A stretch of DNA of 64,000 bases from positions 496,001-560,000 of the forward strand of contig NZ_CP039695.1 in assembly GCF_005145025.1 (NCBI RefSeq), written 5' to 3'. Below the pieces are notes generated by a model. The model was given only the letters and a program-made list of their open reading frames with translations, was not told where the DNA came from and did not search any database. Source of the DNA: Novosphingobium sp. EMRT-2. Lineage in GTDB: Bacteria; Pseudomonadota; Alphaproteobacteria; Sphingomonadales; Sphingomonadaceae. Positions 28,873 to 36,645 of this stretch are shown in pieces. The position numbers and the translations under genes are program-made. The stretch's first letter is position 1. Each line of letters starts with the position of its first letter.

Positions 28873-28878
28873 TGGCGA

Positions 28879-28884
28879 TAAATA
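28879..28884 (+). promoter_or_regulatory. TAAATA box, 4 nt before ATG 28889
   Basis: TAAATA-CGTG-ATG; no Shine-Dalgarno. See the promoter finding. Confidence 0.6.
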
Positions 28885-28888
28885 CGTG

Positions 28889-29041
28889 ATGACGAAAGCT
28901 GAACAGAAAGCGTTGGAAGCTCGCGCGAAAGAGCTTGGCATAACCGTAACCACATATCTGCATTGTCTCGCTCGGGGCGATTTCACTGATCATTCTGCGC
29001 CTGCGCATGATGATCGGGACGATTACGCTGAAGGCGAGTGA
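28889..29041 (+). CDS. Small protein with ribbon-helix-helix/MobC-like start
   Basis: 50 residues; MTKAEQKALEARAKELGITVTTYLHCLARGD resembles the helix-turn-helix part of MobC/CopG-type DNA-binding proteins, followed by an acidic tail. A TAAATA box lies 4 nt before the ATG. Its 3' end overlaps the convergent gene 28983-29174. Confidence 0.55.
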   Translation: MTKAEQKALEARAKELGITVTTYLHCLARGDFTDHSAPAHDDRDDYAEGE

Positions 29042-29174
29042 AAAACTGGCCAGCAATTTTGAGCATGACGATGGCCGTGATCGTTGTCAGAAGCCAATGC
29101 GGTAAGGCGCTGGCGATCATGAAAGCCAAAGTGGCAGCGGACGCGGCAAGCGCGATAGTGATAATGTAGTGCAT
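28983..29174 (-). CDS. Small membrane protein
   Basis: 63 residues with two hydrophobic helices (about 3 to 24 and 27 to 44) and a polar His/Gln-rich tail. Function unknown; a holin-like role cannot be excluded but it is far from the late genes. A TAAATA box lies 5 nt before its ATG. Confidence 0.55.
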   Translation of the reverse strand: MHYIITIALAASAATLAFMIASALPHWLLTTITAIVMLKIAGQFFTRLQRNRPDHHAQAQNDQ

Positions 29175-29179
29175 GATTG

Positions 29180-29185
29180 TATTTA
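29180..29185 (-). promoter_or_regulatory. TAAATA box, 5 nt before ATG 29174
   Basis: Minus strand TAAATA-CAATC-ATG; no Shine-Dalgarno. Confidence 0.6.
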
Positions 29186-29196
29186 CTGATGATATG

Positions 29197-29224
29197 AAAA
29201 TAGGGGCCTATAAGCCCCTATTTT
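29197..29224. terminator. Bidirectional terminator hairpin
   Basis: An 11-bp stem (AAAATAGGGGC / GCCCCTATTTT) with a 6-nt loop and T-runs on both strands. It lies just after the stop of gene 29232-30005 (minus). Confidence 0.8.
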
Positions 29225-29231
29225 TCAATTA

Positions 29232-30005
29232 TCAGATTGGATCATTTCCGAACGTGATAGTAATCAAAGAAAATTCAATTTCGTCTAGGATGAGATAAAC
29301 CTTCAAACCCATATTTGGATAATATTTCGCCAACTTGGATTCCGAAGCTGAAATTAATTGGCTTCCAGTTTCGTTCTGGAAATCAGCAATCAAATCACCC
29401 TCATGCACATAATGGCGAATCCCTTGCCACTCAAAAGAGCGAGGAACTTCGCCATTTACCCAAAATTGAAAGCGGCCGTTTTTGTGATTGTAAGCGGCTG
29501 GGCCATCTTCGCGGTGTCGCTCGTGATTGCGATACCAATAACACCAGCCATCGGAATTGATGATAGCAGGACCATTCTCACAGTGGAGATTGCCATCAAT
29601 CCACCATTCTTTAGTGCCATCGGCACGCTCAACAGCCGGTCCATCTTCACGATGCCGCTTGCGCTTGAGCCACCATTCTTTATCGCCATTTGATCTTTTG
29701 ATTGCTGGACCATCTTCGCAATGGTGTTCACCATAGAGATACCATTCTTTAGTGCCATCGGCACGCTCAATAGCTGGACCATCTTCGCGATGTAACTCGC
29801 CATTGAACCACCATTCGCTATCACCATCAGACCATTCAACCGCAGGCCCATCCTCACGATGTTTCAGGCCATGGCGATACCATTCTTTCTTTTTACCAGA
29901 TAGCGACACAACGGCTGGACCATCTTCGCGATGCAGTTTGCCGTCTGCCTTGCGCCGCCATTCCGTTCCACCGTTTTCATTTATAATGCAATTCACATCA
30001 TCCAT
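29232..30005 (-). CDS. HREDGPA-repeat protein 1, seven repeats
   Basis: 257 residues. The first 180 consist of seven copies of a unit of about 21 to 22 residues with the core HREDGPA(V/I), then a charged turn (xxDGxKEW), an aromatic pair and a short basic link. Two copies read HCEDGPA or HCENGPA. The pattern recalls MORN-variant (YwqK-like) beta-hairpin repeats. The C-terminal 75 residues are unrelated to the repeats and end in a hydrophobic strand. Function unknown; two more genes of the family lie nearby. AAAGG precedes the ATG. Confidence 0.75.
   Translation of the reverse strand: MDDVNCIINENGGTEWRRKADGKLHREDGPAVVSLSGKKKEWYRHGLKHREDGPAVEWSDGDSEWWFNGELHREDGPAIERADGTKEWYLYGEHHCEDGPAIKRSNGDKEWWLKRKRHREDGPAVERADGTKEWWIDGNLHCENGPAIINSDGWCYWYRNHERHREDGPAAYNHKNGRFQFWVNGEVPRSFEWQGIRHYVHEGDLIADFQNETGSQLISASESKLAKYYPNMGLKVYLILDEIEFSLITITFGNDPI
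29779..29889. repeat. 111-bp direct repeat, copy 1
   Basis: Identical by eye to 31846-31956. It covers about two HREDGPA units inside the repeat-protein gene. Confidence 0.85.
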
Positions 30006-30102
30006 CGCAAACCTTTCGTTGTGATGTCGGGATTGACATCAAGTTGGCTTACATCACTGATGCGATAATGAGTCAAGATAATCTTGCATTGAAGGATTAT
30101 AA

Positions 30103-30564
30103 TCAATTATCCTGATTGAGCTTGAAGACGGCCATCCTATGCGCGGCTTCATCGATATATCGAACACCATCTAAATACCAATGTTTTGCGCCATCTTCCC
30201 ATTCAACGGCGGGACCATCTTCTCTATGGAGTTTGCCATGTTGATACCAAGACTTACGCCCTTCCCATATCATAGCTGGTCCATTTTCTCTATGGAGTTT
30301 GCCATGTTGATACCATTCTTCATCGCCACCAGCCCATTCTACAGCAGGGCCATTTTCCCGATGAAGTTTGCCATGTTGATACCATGCTCTATAACCACTA
30401 CGCCATTCAACGGCTGGGCCACCTTCACGGTGTAGCTTGCCGCTCATATACCATTCTCTATGACCAAAAGCACTGTCGTTCCGACACCAATATTTGCGGC
30501 CATTGGCTCTGGTCGCTATCCCGAACCATTCGTATAACTTTTTACTTAGAAACTTTCTCATCAC
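30103..30564 (-). CDS. HREDGPA-repeat protein 2, four repeats
   Basis: 153 residues: a basic N-terminus (MMRKFLSKKLYEWFGIA), then four units with the core LHRE(G/N/D)GPA and a highly regular link WYQHGK between them, then a short tail (YIDEAAHRMAVFKLNQDN). The exact repetition of WYQHGKLHRENGPA suggests recent unit duplication. GGAGAGG upstream of the ATG. Function unknown. Confidence 0.7.
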   Translation of the reverse strand: MMRKFLSKKLYEWFGIATRANGRKYWCRNDSAFGHREWYMSGKLHREGGPAVEWRSGYRAWYQHGKLHRENGPAVEWAGGDEEWYQHGKLHRENGPAMIWEGRKSWYQHGKLHREDGPAVEWEDGAKHWYLDGVRYIDEAAHRMAVFKLNQDN

Positions 30565-30684
30565 TTTTTATACCTCTCCTTTTTTGGCTCGATCACAAAT
30601 TCAATCTTTCCTCAATATTATATATTCCTCGCCATATATTCATCAATATATATTGCGCATCATGACCCCCCATTCAAATTATAA

Positions 30685-31197
30685 TCAATTAAGATGTTTC
30701 CAAGTCCGCTCAGAACGAACGGCACGAGCATACCCTATTGTAATTCCATATTCTTTTGCCAAGTCCCGCAAATGCCTTGTATCAGCGTCCCGCAACGCCT
30801 TGACCTTTTCAGCGTTGAGCTTTGCTCTGATCGTCCCATGCCGATGCCTGTCCAAAGAGTTCTCACTGGACGTTCCCCACGCCAAATTCTGCGGAACGTT
30901 GTGAGCAGGATTGCCGTCCAGATGTCTGCACACCAGACCTTCAGGACGTTCCGAAATGAAAACTTCAGCGACCAATGCATGAACAAACGTCGGTCTAGGC
31001 TCAACGCTGTCAGGCTGATAGAGCGTAACCTTTTGGTGACCTGTCTTGTTCGTCACCGTCTGTTTCAATATTCTTGGTTTCGAGCATCGTTGAGACAGGA
31101 CACGCCCGCAATTTGACACCGCATAATCTGGAAATTCAGGGATGGTCCGAAATTCTTCAACCACGCCAATCGCACTCATCGTGAATTCTATCTTCAT
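30685..31197 (-). CDS. NUMOD4-HNH endonuclease
   Basis: 170 residues. The NUMOD4-like N-terminal block EEFRTIPEFPDYAVSNCGRVLS is followed by an HNH_3 core (VHALVAEVFI, then CRHLDGNPAHNVPQNLAWGT) and a C-terminal helix-turn-helix (LRDLAKEYGITIGYARAV). Free-standing HNH enzymes of this type are common homing-like genes in phages. AAAGGAG lies 7 nt before the ATG at 31197; an in-frame TTG upstream was not used. Confidence 0.85.
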   Translation of the reverse strand: MKIEFTMSAIGVVEEFRTIPEFPDYAVSNCGRVLSQRCSKPRILKQTVTNKTGHQKVTLYQPDSVEPRPTFVHALVAEVFISERPEGLVCRHLDGNPAHNVPQNLAWGTSSENSLDRHRHGTIRAKLNAEKVKALRDADTRHLRDLAKEYGITIGYARAVRSERTWKHLN

Positions 31198-31233
31198 TTT
31201 CAATCTCCTTTATCAAAGGCTTTCCGCCCTGAA

Positions 31234-31239
31234 TATTTA
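31234..31239 (-). promoter_or_regulatory. TAAATA box upstream of the HNH gene
   Basis: 36 nt before ATG 31197, with a ribosome binding site in the leader. A CCTTT-GAT-AAAGG hairpin could cover that site. Confidence 0.4.
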
Positions 31240-31286
31240 GGAGATTGTCTCGAAAATCGGCCAATAAGGCTCAAAAAACGCGATTT

Positions 31287-31562
31287 TTATAACCAGAAAC
31301 CAGCGGGGATGAGGATGGAGCCGAACATTAGCGTGAATAGGGCCGCATCCTGCTTATCCAGAGCGTATGCATGTATTTGATGGAAGCTTGGCTTGGGACC
31401 GTTGAAAACGGCGATGTCGCGATCATGGTTGGTTAGGCGTGGCTGGGCAGACGGGAATTGATCGATGTCGAGCGGACCAATTGACAGATATAATGTCTCG
31501 TTCTCGTGCTGGATGGTGCTGGTTAGATCGGTGCCGAAGTCTGGAAATGGGAATGCGCGCAT
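31287..31562 (-). CDS. Hypothetical protein
   Basis: 91 residues, mixed composition, with a C-terminal hydrophobic stretch (ALFTLMFGSILIPAGFWL) that may be a membrane anchor. No family recognised. Confidence 0.5.
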   Translation of the reverse strand: MRAFPFPDFGTDLTSTIQHENETLYLSIGPLDIDQFPSAQPRLTNHDRDIAVFNGPKPSFHQIHAYALDKQDAALFTLMFGSILIPAGFWL

Positions 31563-31582
31563 GAGCTATTTAACGCGGAAAC

Positions 31583-31611
31583 AAAAAAGGGACGCTAATC
31601 CGCCCCTTTTT
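31583..31611 (-). terminator. Terminator after HREDGPA-repeat gene 3
   Basis: Minus-strand stem AAAAAGGGGCG / CGTCCCTTTTT with a following T-run, 60 nt after the stop of 31671-32135. Confidence 0.7.
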
Positions 31612-31670
31612 CGATAATACTCGTCAAATTGTATGAATTCATATTACTAATAGTCCTCAACCATTAGTAT

Positions 31671-32135
31671 TTATGCAAGTTGGCGCACAACCTGCGCAAA
31701 CCATTCCATTTCTGAAAAATATCGAACACCATCCAGCCACCATTGATGGAATCCGTCGATATCTTCAACCGCTGGCCCATTCGCACGATGCTTCTTGCCA
31801 TGGCGATACCACCACTGCTTGCCGCTTTTATGTTCGACAGCAGGCCCATCTTCGCGATGTAACTCGCCATTGAACCACCATTCGCTATCACCATCAGACC
31901 ATTCAACCGCAGGCCCATCCTCACGATGTTTCAGGCCATGGCGATACCATTCTTTCCGCCCATCGCAGAGGATATACGCTGGAGCGCCAACACGATGTGG
32001 CTCCCCATCATAAAACCAATATTCTTCATCTTCCAATAATATCGCAGGCCCATTCCGCCGATGTAGCTCGCCGTTGCGATACCAACGCTTTCCGCCGCGT
32101 TCGGTCTCTTCATATCTATATCTGTATTTCCTCAT
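31671..32135 (-). CDS. HREDGPA-repeat protein 3, five repeats
   Basis: 154 residues with five units, the first two degenerate (LHRRNGPAI, PHRVGAPAY) and the rest close to the core. It shares a 111-bp block of DNA identity with protein 1. GGAGGAAG precedes the ATG. It lies directly downstream of the primase-like gene (4-nt overlap), so it is expressed with the replication gene. Confidence 0.7.
   Translation of the reverse strand: MRKYRYRYEETERGGKRWYRNGELHRRNGPAILLEDEEYWFYDGEPHRVGAPAYILCDGRKEWYRHGLKHREDGPAVEWSDGDSEWWFNGELHREDGPAVEHKSGKQWWYRHGKKHRANGPAVEDIDGFHQWWLDGVRYFSEMEWFAQVVRQLA
31846..31956. repeat. 111-bp direct repeat, copy 2
   Basis: Identical by eye to 29779-29889. The near-perfect identity over two repeat units, with divergence on both sides, suggests gene conversion or recent duplication. 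Confidence 0.85.
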
Positions 32136-34738
32136 TTCTTCCTCCGATTCTTTTGCTGAATATTTTTTCTCCCTTGTTCAGTCACAATCGGAGACAAAGA
32201 ATATCGCAGGAAAACCAACGAACGGGACCGCTCCAAGCGTTGGTAAAGCTGATGGTTGATGATCAGCCGATGAATTGATTTTCCATCACTGCGAAAGCCA
32301 AGGTTTCTGCCAAAGCTTTGGTTCATTTCGTCGATATGCGTGGTCAACACCATATCCGCTCTACCGCATAGAGCGTTGAGCATTTCACAAGCCGCATATT
32401 GCTCTGGAGCCATCAGGCCCACAATCTGCAATACATCATGACCAATGAAAGCGTTCGATCCCTTCGCTTTTGCATGGGTCCAGACGCCATCCACATCAGC
32501 CGCCTTGTTCGTGATCACCATGAGATTCTGATTTTTGCTGATCTCTTCTAGTGCGATGTCGGCAAAATTGCGGGATGTCAGCCGATCAATCGTTGTGGTC
32601 GGCACGCGGTCTCGGATCAGATTGGCGGACGTGAACTCCAGAAAATTGAAATTCAGTCGCGATCTCGCAACCAGCGTCGGCTTTATCTCTGTTGTGAGAA
32701 CGACGATCTTGCCGAAATCGTTGAGCCATTCACGATCTTGAACAAACCACGTCTGGTTAGCCGCATCCCCGTATATGTCGTGGCCATTTTCGCGCGCGTC
32801 ATACTCGCAATTGTTCTTTGCTTGGACGGTCTGCCAGACGCCACGCTCCTTGACCAATGTCTCGCATTGCTCGAAAGTCAGTTTTCCGCCTGTCTTGAGC
32901 CGAATTTTCGAGAATAGCTGGAGCCGACTGCACAACGGCAAATCACACCGAAAATCAGCATGACTTTCGTATGCATCCGCAACGGCCTTTTCGTTCTCGA
33001 TGGCGACCAACAAGATATCTTCCACGCTGATTTCGTCATGCACCAGCGTTTCAATCACTGGCTCGCCCAAAAATCGGCGGGCATCTGAATATGTCCAGTT
33101 GTGCGCGACCGCGTGAACCGTGAAAATGATCAGCGGCTTACCGCTCGCCAATTCGTTTTTTTGATTTTCAAAATGACCGATGATGGCCCGATGTGCCTCG
33201 GGCTGGACCTTCGCAATCCCGTCCATCCTGTTGTATGCGCCCGCCTTGATTAGCTCCCCTTGGCTGATCGTCGCCAAGCCGTTCGCGCCACAAAAATTCT
33301 GATAAACGCGGGTGGCCGATTCAACGAACAGGATGTTGAACTGATCGCCTGCCAGCGCCCTGAATTCCTCGCACTTTTCCCGCGCCGTATCGTAGCTGGA
33401 AAACGCGAACATCACCCCGCCCTGTTGCTTGCGGATGATCGCGGAAAACAACGAGCGGGATTTGCTGATGCCCTCGGGCGCAACAATCCAATGGTGCCCC
33501 TCCCCTTTGCCTGTTGTCTGGAGAACACGGGACATCACGGCCCCCATGACCGTAGTTGCGCGGCTCTTGTCCCTCACCCTCCGCTCAAACAGGAATTCGA
33601 TATCGCTTTGCGCCAGTGCTTCCGCGCAGAACTCGCCCAATGCCTTCGGTAGCGCCTTGCCGCTGATCTCAGCGCCCTTACCCAAGGCCAGCACCGTTCT
33701 ATGATCGTGGCTCATCACGCTTGAAGCGTTCACATCAGCGGGGCCATTGCGAAATCTGGCCTCAAACTGGCCATTGCGCGCCGTGATCGAAACTAGTTCG
33801 GGATAGCTGCCTTTTGGAAAATATTGGCGCAGACGGGCCTTGAGGCGAGCCTCTTGCTGCGCTGTCAGGCTGGTGACCACTGGCGCTGCGATCTTGCGGG
33901 CCGAAAAACGCGCAGATTGCGTGAAATCTTCAACGCGGAAAATGGATGTCGGCTCTGGCGATATCGCCCTGCCCGTAAGATGCTCGAAAACGACTGACTG
34001 GCGAACATCCACGCCTTCAGGCACACCAAGAAAATGGTCCTTGCCCGCCGATCTCAAGGCATTCGGAACACGGCGAAGCTGATCGGGTGTCCTCAACGCC
34101 CTGTCTGGCACGGCTACAAAGCCAGAATTTACCACCAGCGAATTTGAAAAATCTTCGGCCAAGCGATCCCAAGCCGATGCAAAACCAACCCTGATGTCAC
34201 TCGCCTCTGAAACGAAATTGGCCAGCAAATCCGTCTTGAACAGAAAATGATAATGAAACGATTTGTGCGCGCTATAGACAACCGTTGCCCCGATCAGGTC
34301 ATAATATTTCTGTCGTAGTCCTGTCAGAAATTGGCCAAAGATTGAATCTGACGGCTTTTTCTTGGACCGAAACCAACCAATCTGAAAATCAAAAAATTCT
34401 CGCGTTCGGTCTGCACCATCTGCATCGGTTGCGCCGTCAAATTCGATGGTGAGGACAACGTGACCGCCAAGCGCCACCCTATCTTTCGGATGATTGAATG
34501 CGGGATCGTCCTTTTCGACGATCTTCAACGCATTCGAGAAAAACTGATAATCCGCTGGCGATGATGAGCCATCAGCTATCGATTTTGCGTTGGTATGTGA
34601 CCTTGGATGCGATCTTTCTGCCAGAAATGGTATGAATGATCCTGCCTCAAGGTTATGGATGTCATTGTTGAGAAAACTGAAAATCTGCGAACTATCATTC
34701 CGATTCAATATTCCAAACTTCGATGTGAACTTATACAT
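32132..34738 (-). CDS. Putative phage primase-helicase (replication protein)
   Basis: 868 residues, the largest left-arm gene. The N-terminal third looks like an archaeo-eukaryotic-type primase: an acidic EFD at 99 to 101 in HVVLTIEFDGATDADG and a His-rich strand VVYSAHKSFHYHFLF at 153 to 167. Further on, WIVAPEGISKSRSLFSAII resembles a loose Walker A and VHDEISVEDILLV a Walker B, as in superfamily helicases fused to phage primases. All domain calls are by eye and the P-loop is not canonical. AGAAGGAAC before the ATG at 34738 decides the start. It is the only replication candidate in the window. Confidence 0.55.
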   Translation of the reverse strand: MYKFTSKFGILNRNDSSQIFSFLNNDIHNLEAGSFIPFLAERSHPRSHTNAKSIADGSSSPADYQFFSNALKIVEKDDPAFNHPKDRVALGGHVVLTIEFDGATDADGADRTREFFDFQIGWFRSKKKPSDSIFGQFLTGLRQKYYDLIGATVVYSAHKSFHYHFLFKTDLLANFVSEASDIRVGFASAWDRLAEDFSNSLVVNSGFVAVPDRALRTPDQLRRVPNALRSAGKDHFLGVPEGVDVRQSVVFEHLTGRAISPEPTSIFRVEDFTQSARFSARKIAAPVVTSLTAQQEARLKARLRQYFPKGSYPELVSITARNGQFEARFRNGPADVNASSVMSHDHRTVLALGKGAEISGKALPKALGEFCAEALAQSDIEFLFERRVRDKSRATTVMGAVMSRVLQTTGKGEGHHWIVAPEGISKSRSLFSAIIRKQQGGVMFAFSSYDTAREKCEEFRALAGDQFNILFVESATRVYQNFCGANGLATISQGELIKAGAYNRMDGIAKVQPEAHRAIIGHFENQKNELASGKPLIIFTVHAVAHNWTYSDARRFLGEPVIETLVHDEISVEDILLVAIENEKAVADAYESHADFRCDLPLCSRLQLFSKIRLKTGGKLTFEQCETLVKERGVWQTVQAKNNCEYDARENGHDIYGDAANQTWFVQDREWLNDFGKIVVLTTEIKPTLVARSRLNFNFLEFTSANLIRDRVPTTTIDRLTSRNFADIALEEISKNQNLMVITNKAADVDGVWTHAKAKGSNAFIGHDVLQIVGLMAPEQYAACEMLNALCGRADMVLTTHIDEMNQSFGRNLGFRSDGKSIHRLIINHQLYQRLERSRSLVFLRYSLSPIVTEQGRKNIQQKNRRKK

Positions 34739-34909
34739 TCTGTTCCTTCTATACGTTCCCTCAAGGTTTTGCGGGCGGCTTGGGTGAAGGAACAGTAACC
34801 CAAAACTCACGGCCAGCTACTTCCGAAGCGCCGCCCACATGCTATTTATACCGAACGCCGAATATGCGCGCAATATTCTTTTTCGGCCAGATGTGTAATC
34901 AACCGATGA
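34739..34909. other. Gap between replication gene and repeat array
   Basis: AT-rich, no gene seen. It probably holds the promoter of the minus-strand replication gene; no clear box recognised. Confidence 0.4.
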
Positions 34910-35090
34910 TGAATGAGATATTGACGGGAGCCACTGGCGTTCGCTATCGCTCTCACCAGCGGTCCCTCTCATTTCGTTTTTGGCGTGGCCCACCACTTCA
35001 AAAACTCATTCGAGTTGATTTTATAAGTGAATAGGCCCAACCTTCATCACGAATGAAGTGCTTGGTTTTGCAAGTGATTGAATTTATTGG
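34910..35090 (+). repeat. Diverged partial copy of the 480-bp unit
   Basis: Aligns with the second half of units A and B (TGAATGAGATATTGAC start, ATAGGCCCAACC near the end). Differences fall in paired positions: the TTTTTG/CAAAAA stem here stands where A and B have ATTTTGAG/CTCAAAAT. Confidence 0.7.
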
Positions 35091-35571
35091 ATAGAGGGGA
35101 AAATTTCCCCTCTGTAGAACTCATCATATATACTTATATAGTGAAGCCTACAGGGGGGAAATTGATGTGTATCCAGAACACATCCATCCCCCTCATTCGT
35201 GATGAAGGTTGGGCCTTCCCCATTCCATTTTTCAATAATGCAAATGAGATTTCGAGCGAATCCCATTCGCGTGGAAATCGAAATGCGCTGGATCAGCGCG
35301 AAGATTTTGCGAAGCGAAATCTGCAAGCTGGCTCCACTCGATATCTCATGCATGATCGTTTTGGCCAAAGGTGCTGATTGAGATATTGAATGAGATATTG
35401 ACAGGAGCCAACCCAACTCGCTACCGCTCGTTGCGCTGGTCCTACTCATTTCGATTTTGAGCGGGCAGGCCACTCAAAATCTCATTCGTTTTATTGAAAA
35501 ACGAAATAGGCCCAACCTGCTGAATAGCCAATATTTCGTGATTTATAGAAATAAGTCATTGATTTCATTAA
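35091..35571 (+). repeat. 480-bp tandem repeat, unit A (481 bp)
   Basis: Nearly identical to unit B apart from a few bases around the GATGTGT-loop-ACACATC hairpin. Contains the switch-like stems at 35093-35113 and 35107-35158 and the hairpin chain described for unit B. It has no TAAATA box at its left end (GGATAG instead). Confidence 0.95.
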
Positions 35572-36051
35572 ATAGAGGGGAAAATTTCCCCTCTGTAGAA
35601 CTCATCATATATACTTATATAGTGAAGCCTACAGGGGGGAAATTGATGTGTCTCCGAACACATCCATATCCCTCATTCGTGATGAAGGTTGGGCCTTCCC
35701 CATTCCATTTTTCAATAATGCAAATGAGATTTCGAGCGAATCCCATTCGCGTGGAAATCGAAATGCGCTGGATCAGCGCGAAGATTTTGCGAAGCGAAAT
35801 CTGCAAGCTGGCTCCACTCGATATCTCATGCATGATCGTTTTGGCCAAAGGTGCTGATTGAGATATTGAATGAGATATTGACAGGAGCCAACCCAACTCG
35901 CTACCGCTCGTTGCGCTGGTCCTACTCATTTCGATTTTGAGCGGGCAGGCCACTCAAAATCTCATTCGTTTTATTGAAAAACGAAATAGGCCCAACCTGC
36001 TGAATAGCCAATATTTCGTGATTTATAGAAATAAGTCATTGATTTCATTAA
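35572..36051 (+). repeat. 480-bp tandem repeat, unit B
   Basis: Stems in order: 35574-35594 (10-bp arms, 1-nt centre), 35588-35598 with 35629-35639 (11 bp), 35645-35664, 35736-35750, 35765-35779, 35782-35802 (9 bp, GAA loop), 35809-35829 with 35870-35890 (21 positions, 2 mismatches), 35934-35941 with 35953-35960, 35965-35985. A TAAATA box lies at 35569-35574. Confidence 0.95.
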
Positions 36052-36317
36052 ATAGAGGGGAATTTTTCCCCTCGATAAGCTTCATCATATATACTTATAT
36101 AGTGTAACTTATCGGGGGGAAATTGATGTGTCTCCGAACACATCCATATCCCTCATTCGTGATGAAGGTTGGGCCTTCCCCATTCCATTTTTCAATAATG
36201 CAAATGAGATTTCGAGCGAATCCCATTCGCGTGGAAATCGAAATGCGCTGGATCAGCGCGAAGATTTTGCGAAGCGAAATCTGCAAGCTGGCTCCACTCG
36301 ATATCTCATGCATGATC
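36052..36317 (+). repeat. 480-bp tandem repeat, unit C (first 266 bp)
   Basis: Matches unit B except in the first 70 bp, where the long stem is rewritten (36068-36079 pairs with 36108-36119) while its loop is kept. After 36317 it leaves the repeat and enters a different hairpin and a terminator. TAAATA box at 36049-36054. Confidence 0.95.
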
Positions 36318-36354
36318 CACAAAAGATCATTGGTCAAAATATCTCCAAAAACAG

Positions 36355-36384
36355 AAAAAGCGGCAACCGAAGTCACCGCTTTTC
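36355..36384. terminator. Terminator at end of the repeat array
   Basis: AAAAGCGG / CCGCTTTT stem with a 12-nt loop; T-rich on both strands. Confidence 0.65.
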
Positions 36385-36414
36385 CGATTTAGATGGTCAT
36401 TTTCTTATGTAATT

Positions 36415-36531
36415 CTATTTAGAAACAATCACACTAAACCATCCCCAAACATAATCAGGGCGGACAATCATCAGATCATCCGCCCCAAGGTATCGATATA
36501 AGGAGAGTGAGAAACCATAAAGAGCACCCAT
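36415..36531 (-). CDS. Possible small protein, 38 aa
   Basis: MGALYGFSLSLYRYLGADDL and on to VIVSK; aromatic and mildly hydrophobic. TATAAATA lies 14 nt before the ATG on the minus strand. It overlaps two perfect inverted repeats (36458-36485 and 36508-36541), so the stretch may instead be non-coding. Confidence 0.3.
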   Translation of the reverse strand: MGALYGFSLSLYRYLGADDLMIVRPDYVWGWFSVIVSK

Positions 36532-36541
36532 TGGTTTCTCA
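36458..36541. repeat. Two perfect hairpins before the small terminase gene
   Basis: GGGCGGA / TCCGCCC at 36458-36485 and TGAGAAACCA / TGGTTTCTCA at 36508-36541. They extend the structured region beyond the tandem repeats. Confidence 0.7.
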
Positions 36542-36634
36542 ATTCTATTTATACATGATGGGTGGAATGGCGTGCAATATTCTTTTTTGATGATGGTGAA
36601 GATTGTTTGCGTCAATGATATAGTGTATCATTGC

Positions 36635-36640
36635 TAAATA
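36635..36640 (+). promoter_or_regulatory. TAAATA box, 5 nt before ATG 36646
   Basis: TAAATA-TTCTT-ATG; no Shine-Dalgarno. Confidence 0.6.
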
Positions 36641-36645
36641 TTCTT

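Larger units (their letters stand above)
34910..36384 (+). ncRNA. Candidate structured RNA array, unknown family
   Basis: The repeats carry at least eight clean stems per unit, one of them covarying between units, and end in a terminator. Strand is chosen because the TAAATA boxes and terminator fit the plus strand. Open frames across the units are short and overlapping in several phases. Transcription is inferred. Confidence 0.45.

Noticed and set aside
35091..36317. CRISPR array
   Set aside because: Units are about 480 bp with no short repeat/spacer pattern and no cas genes nearby.
35078..36412. ORFs of 60 to 134 codons repeated in the 480-bp units, on both strands
   Set aside because: Several overlapping frames exist in each unit, none has a ribosome binding site, and the sequence is better explained by conserved stems.
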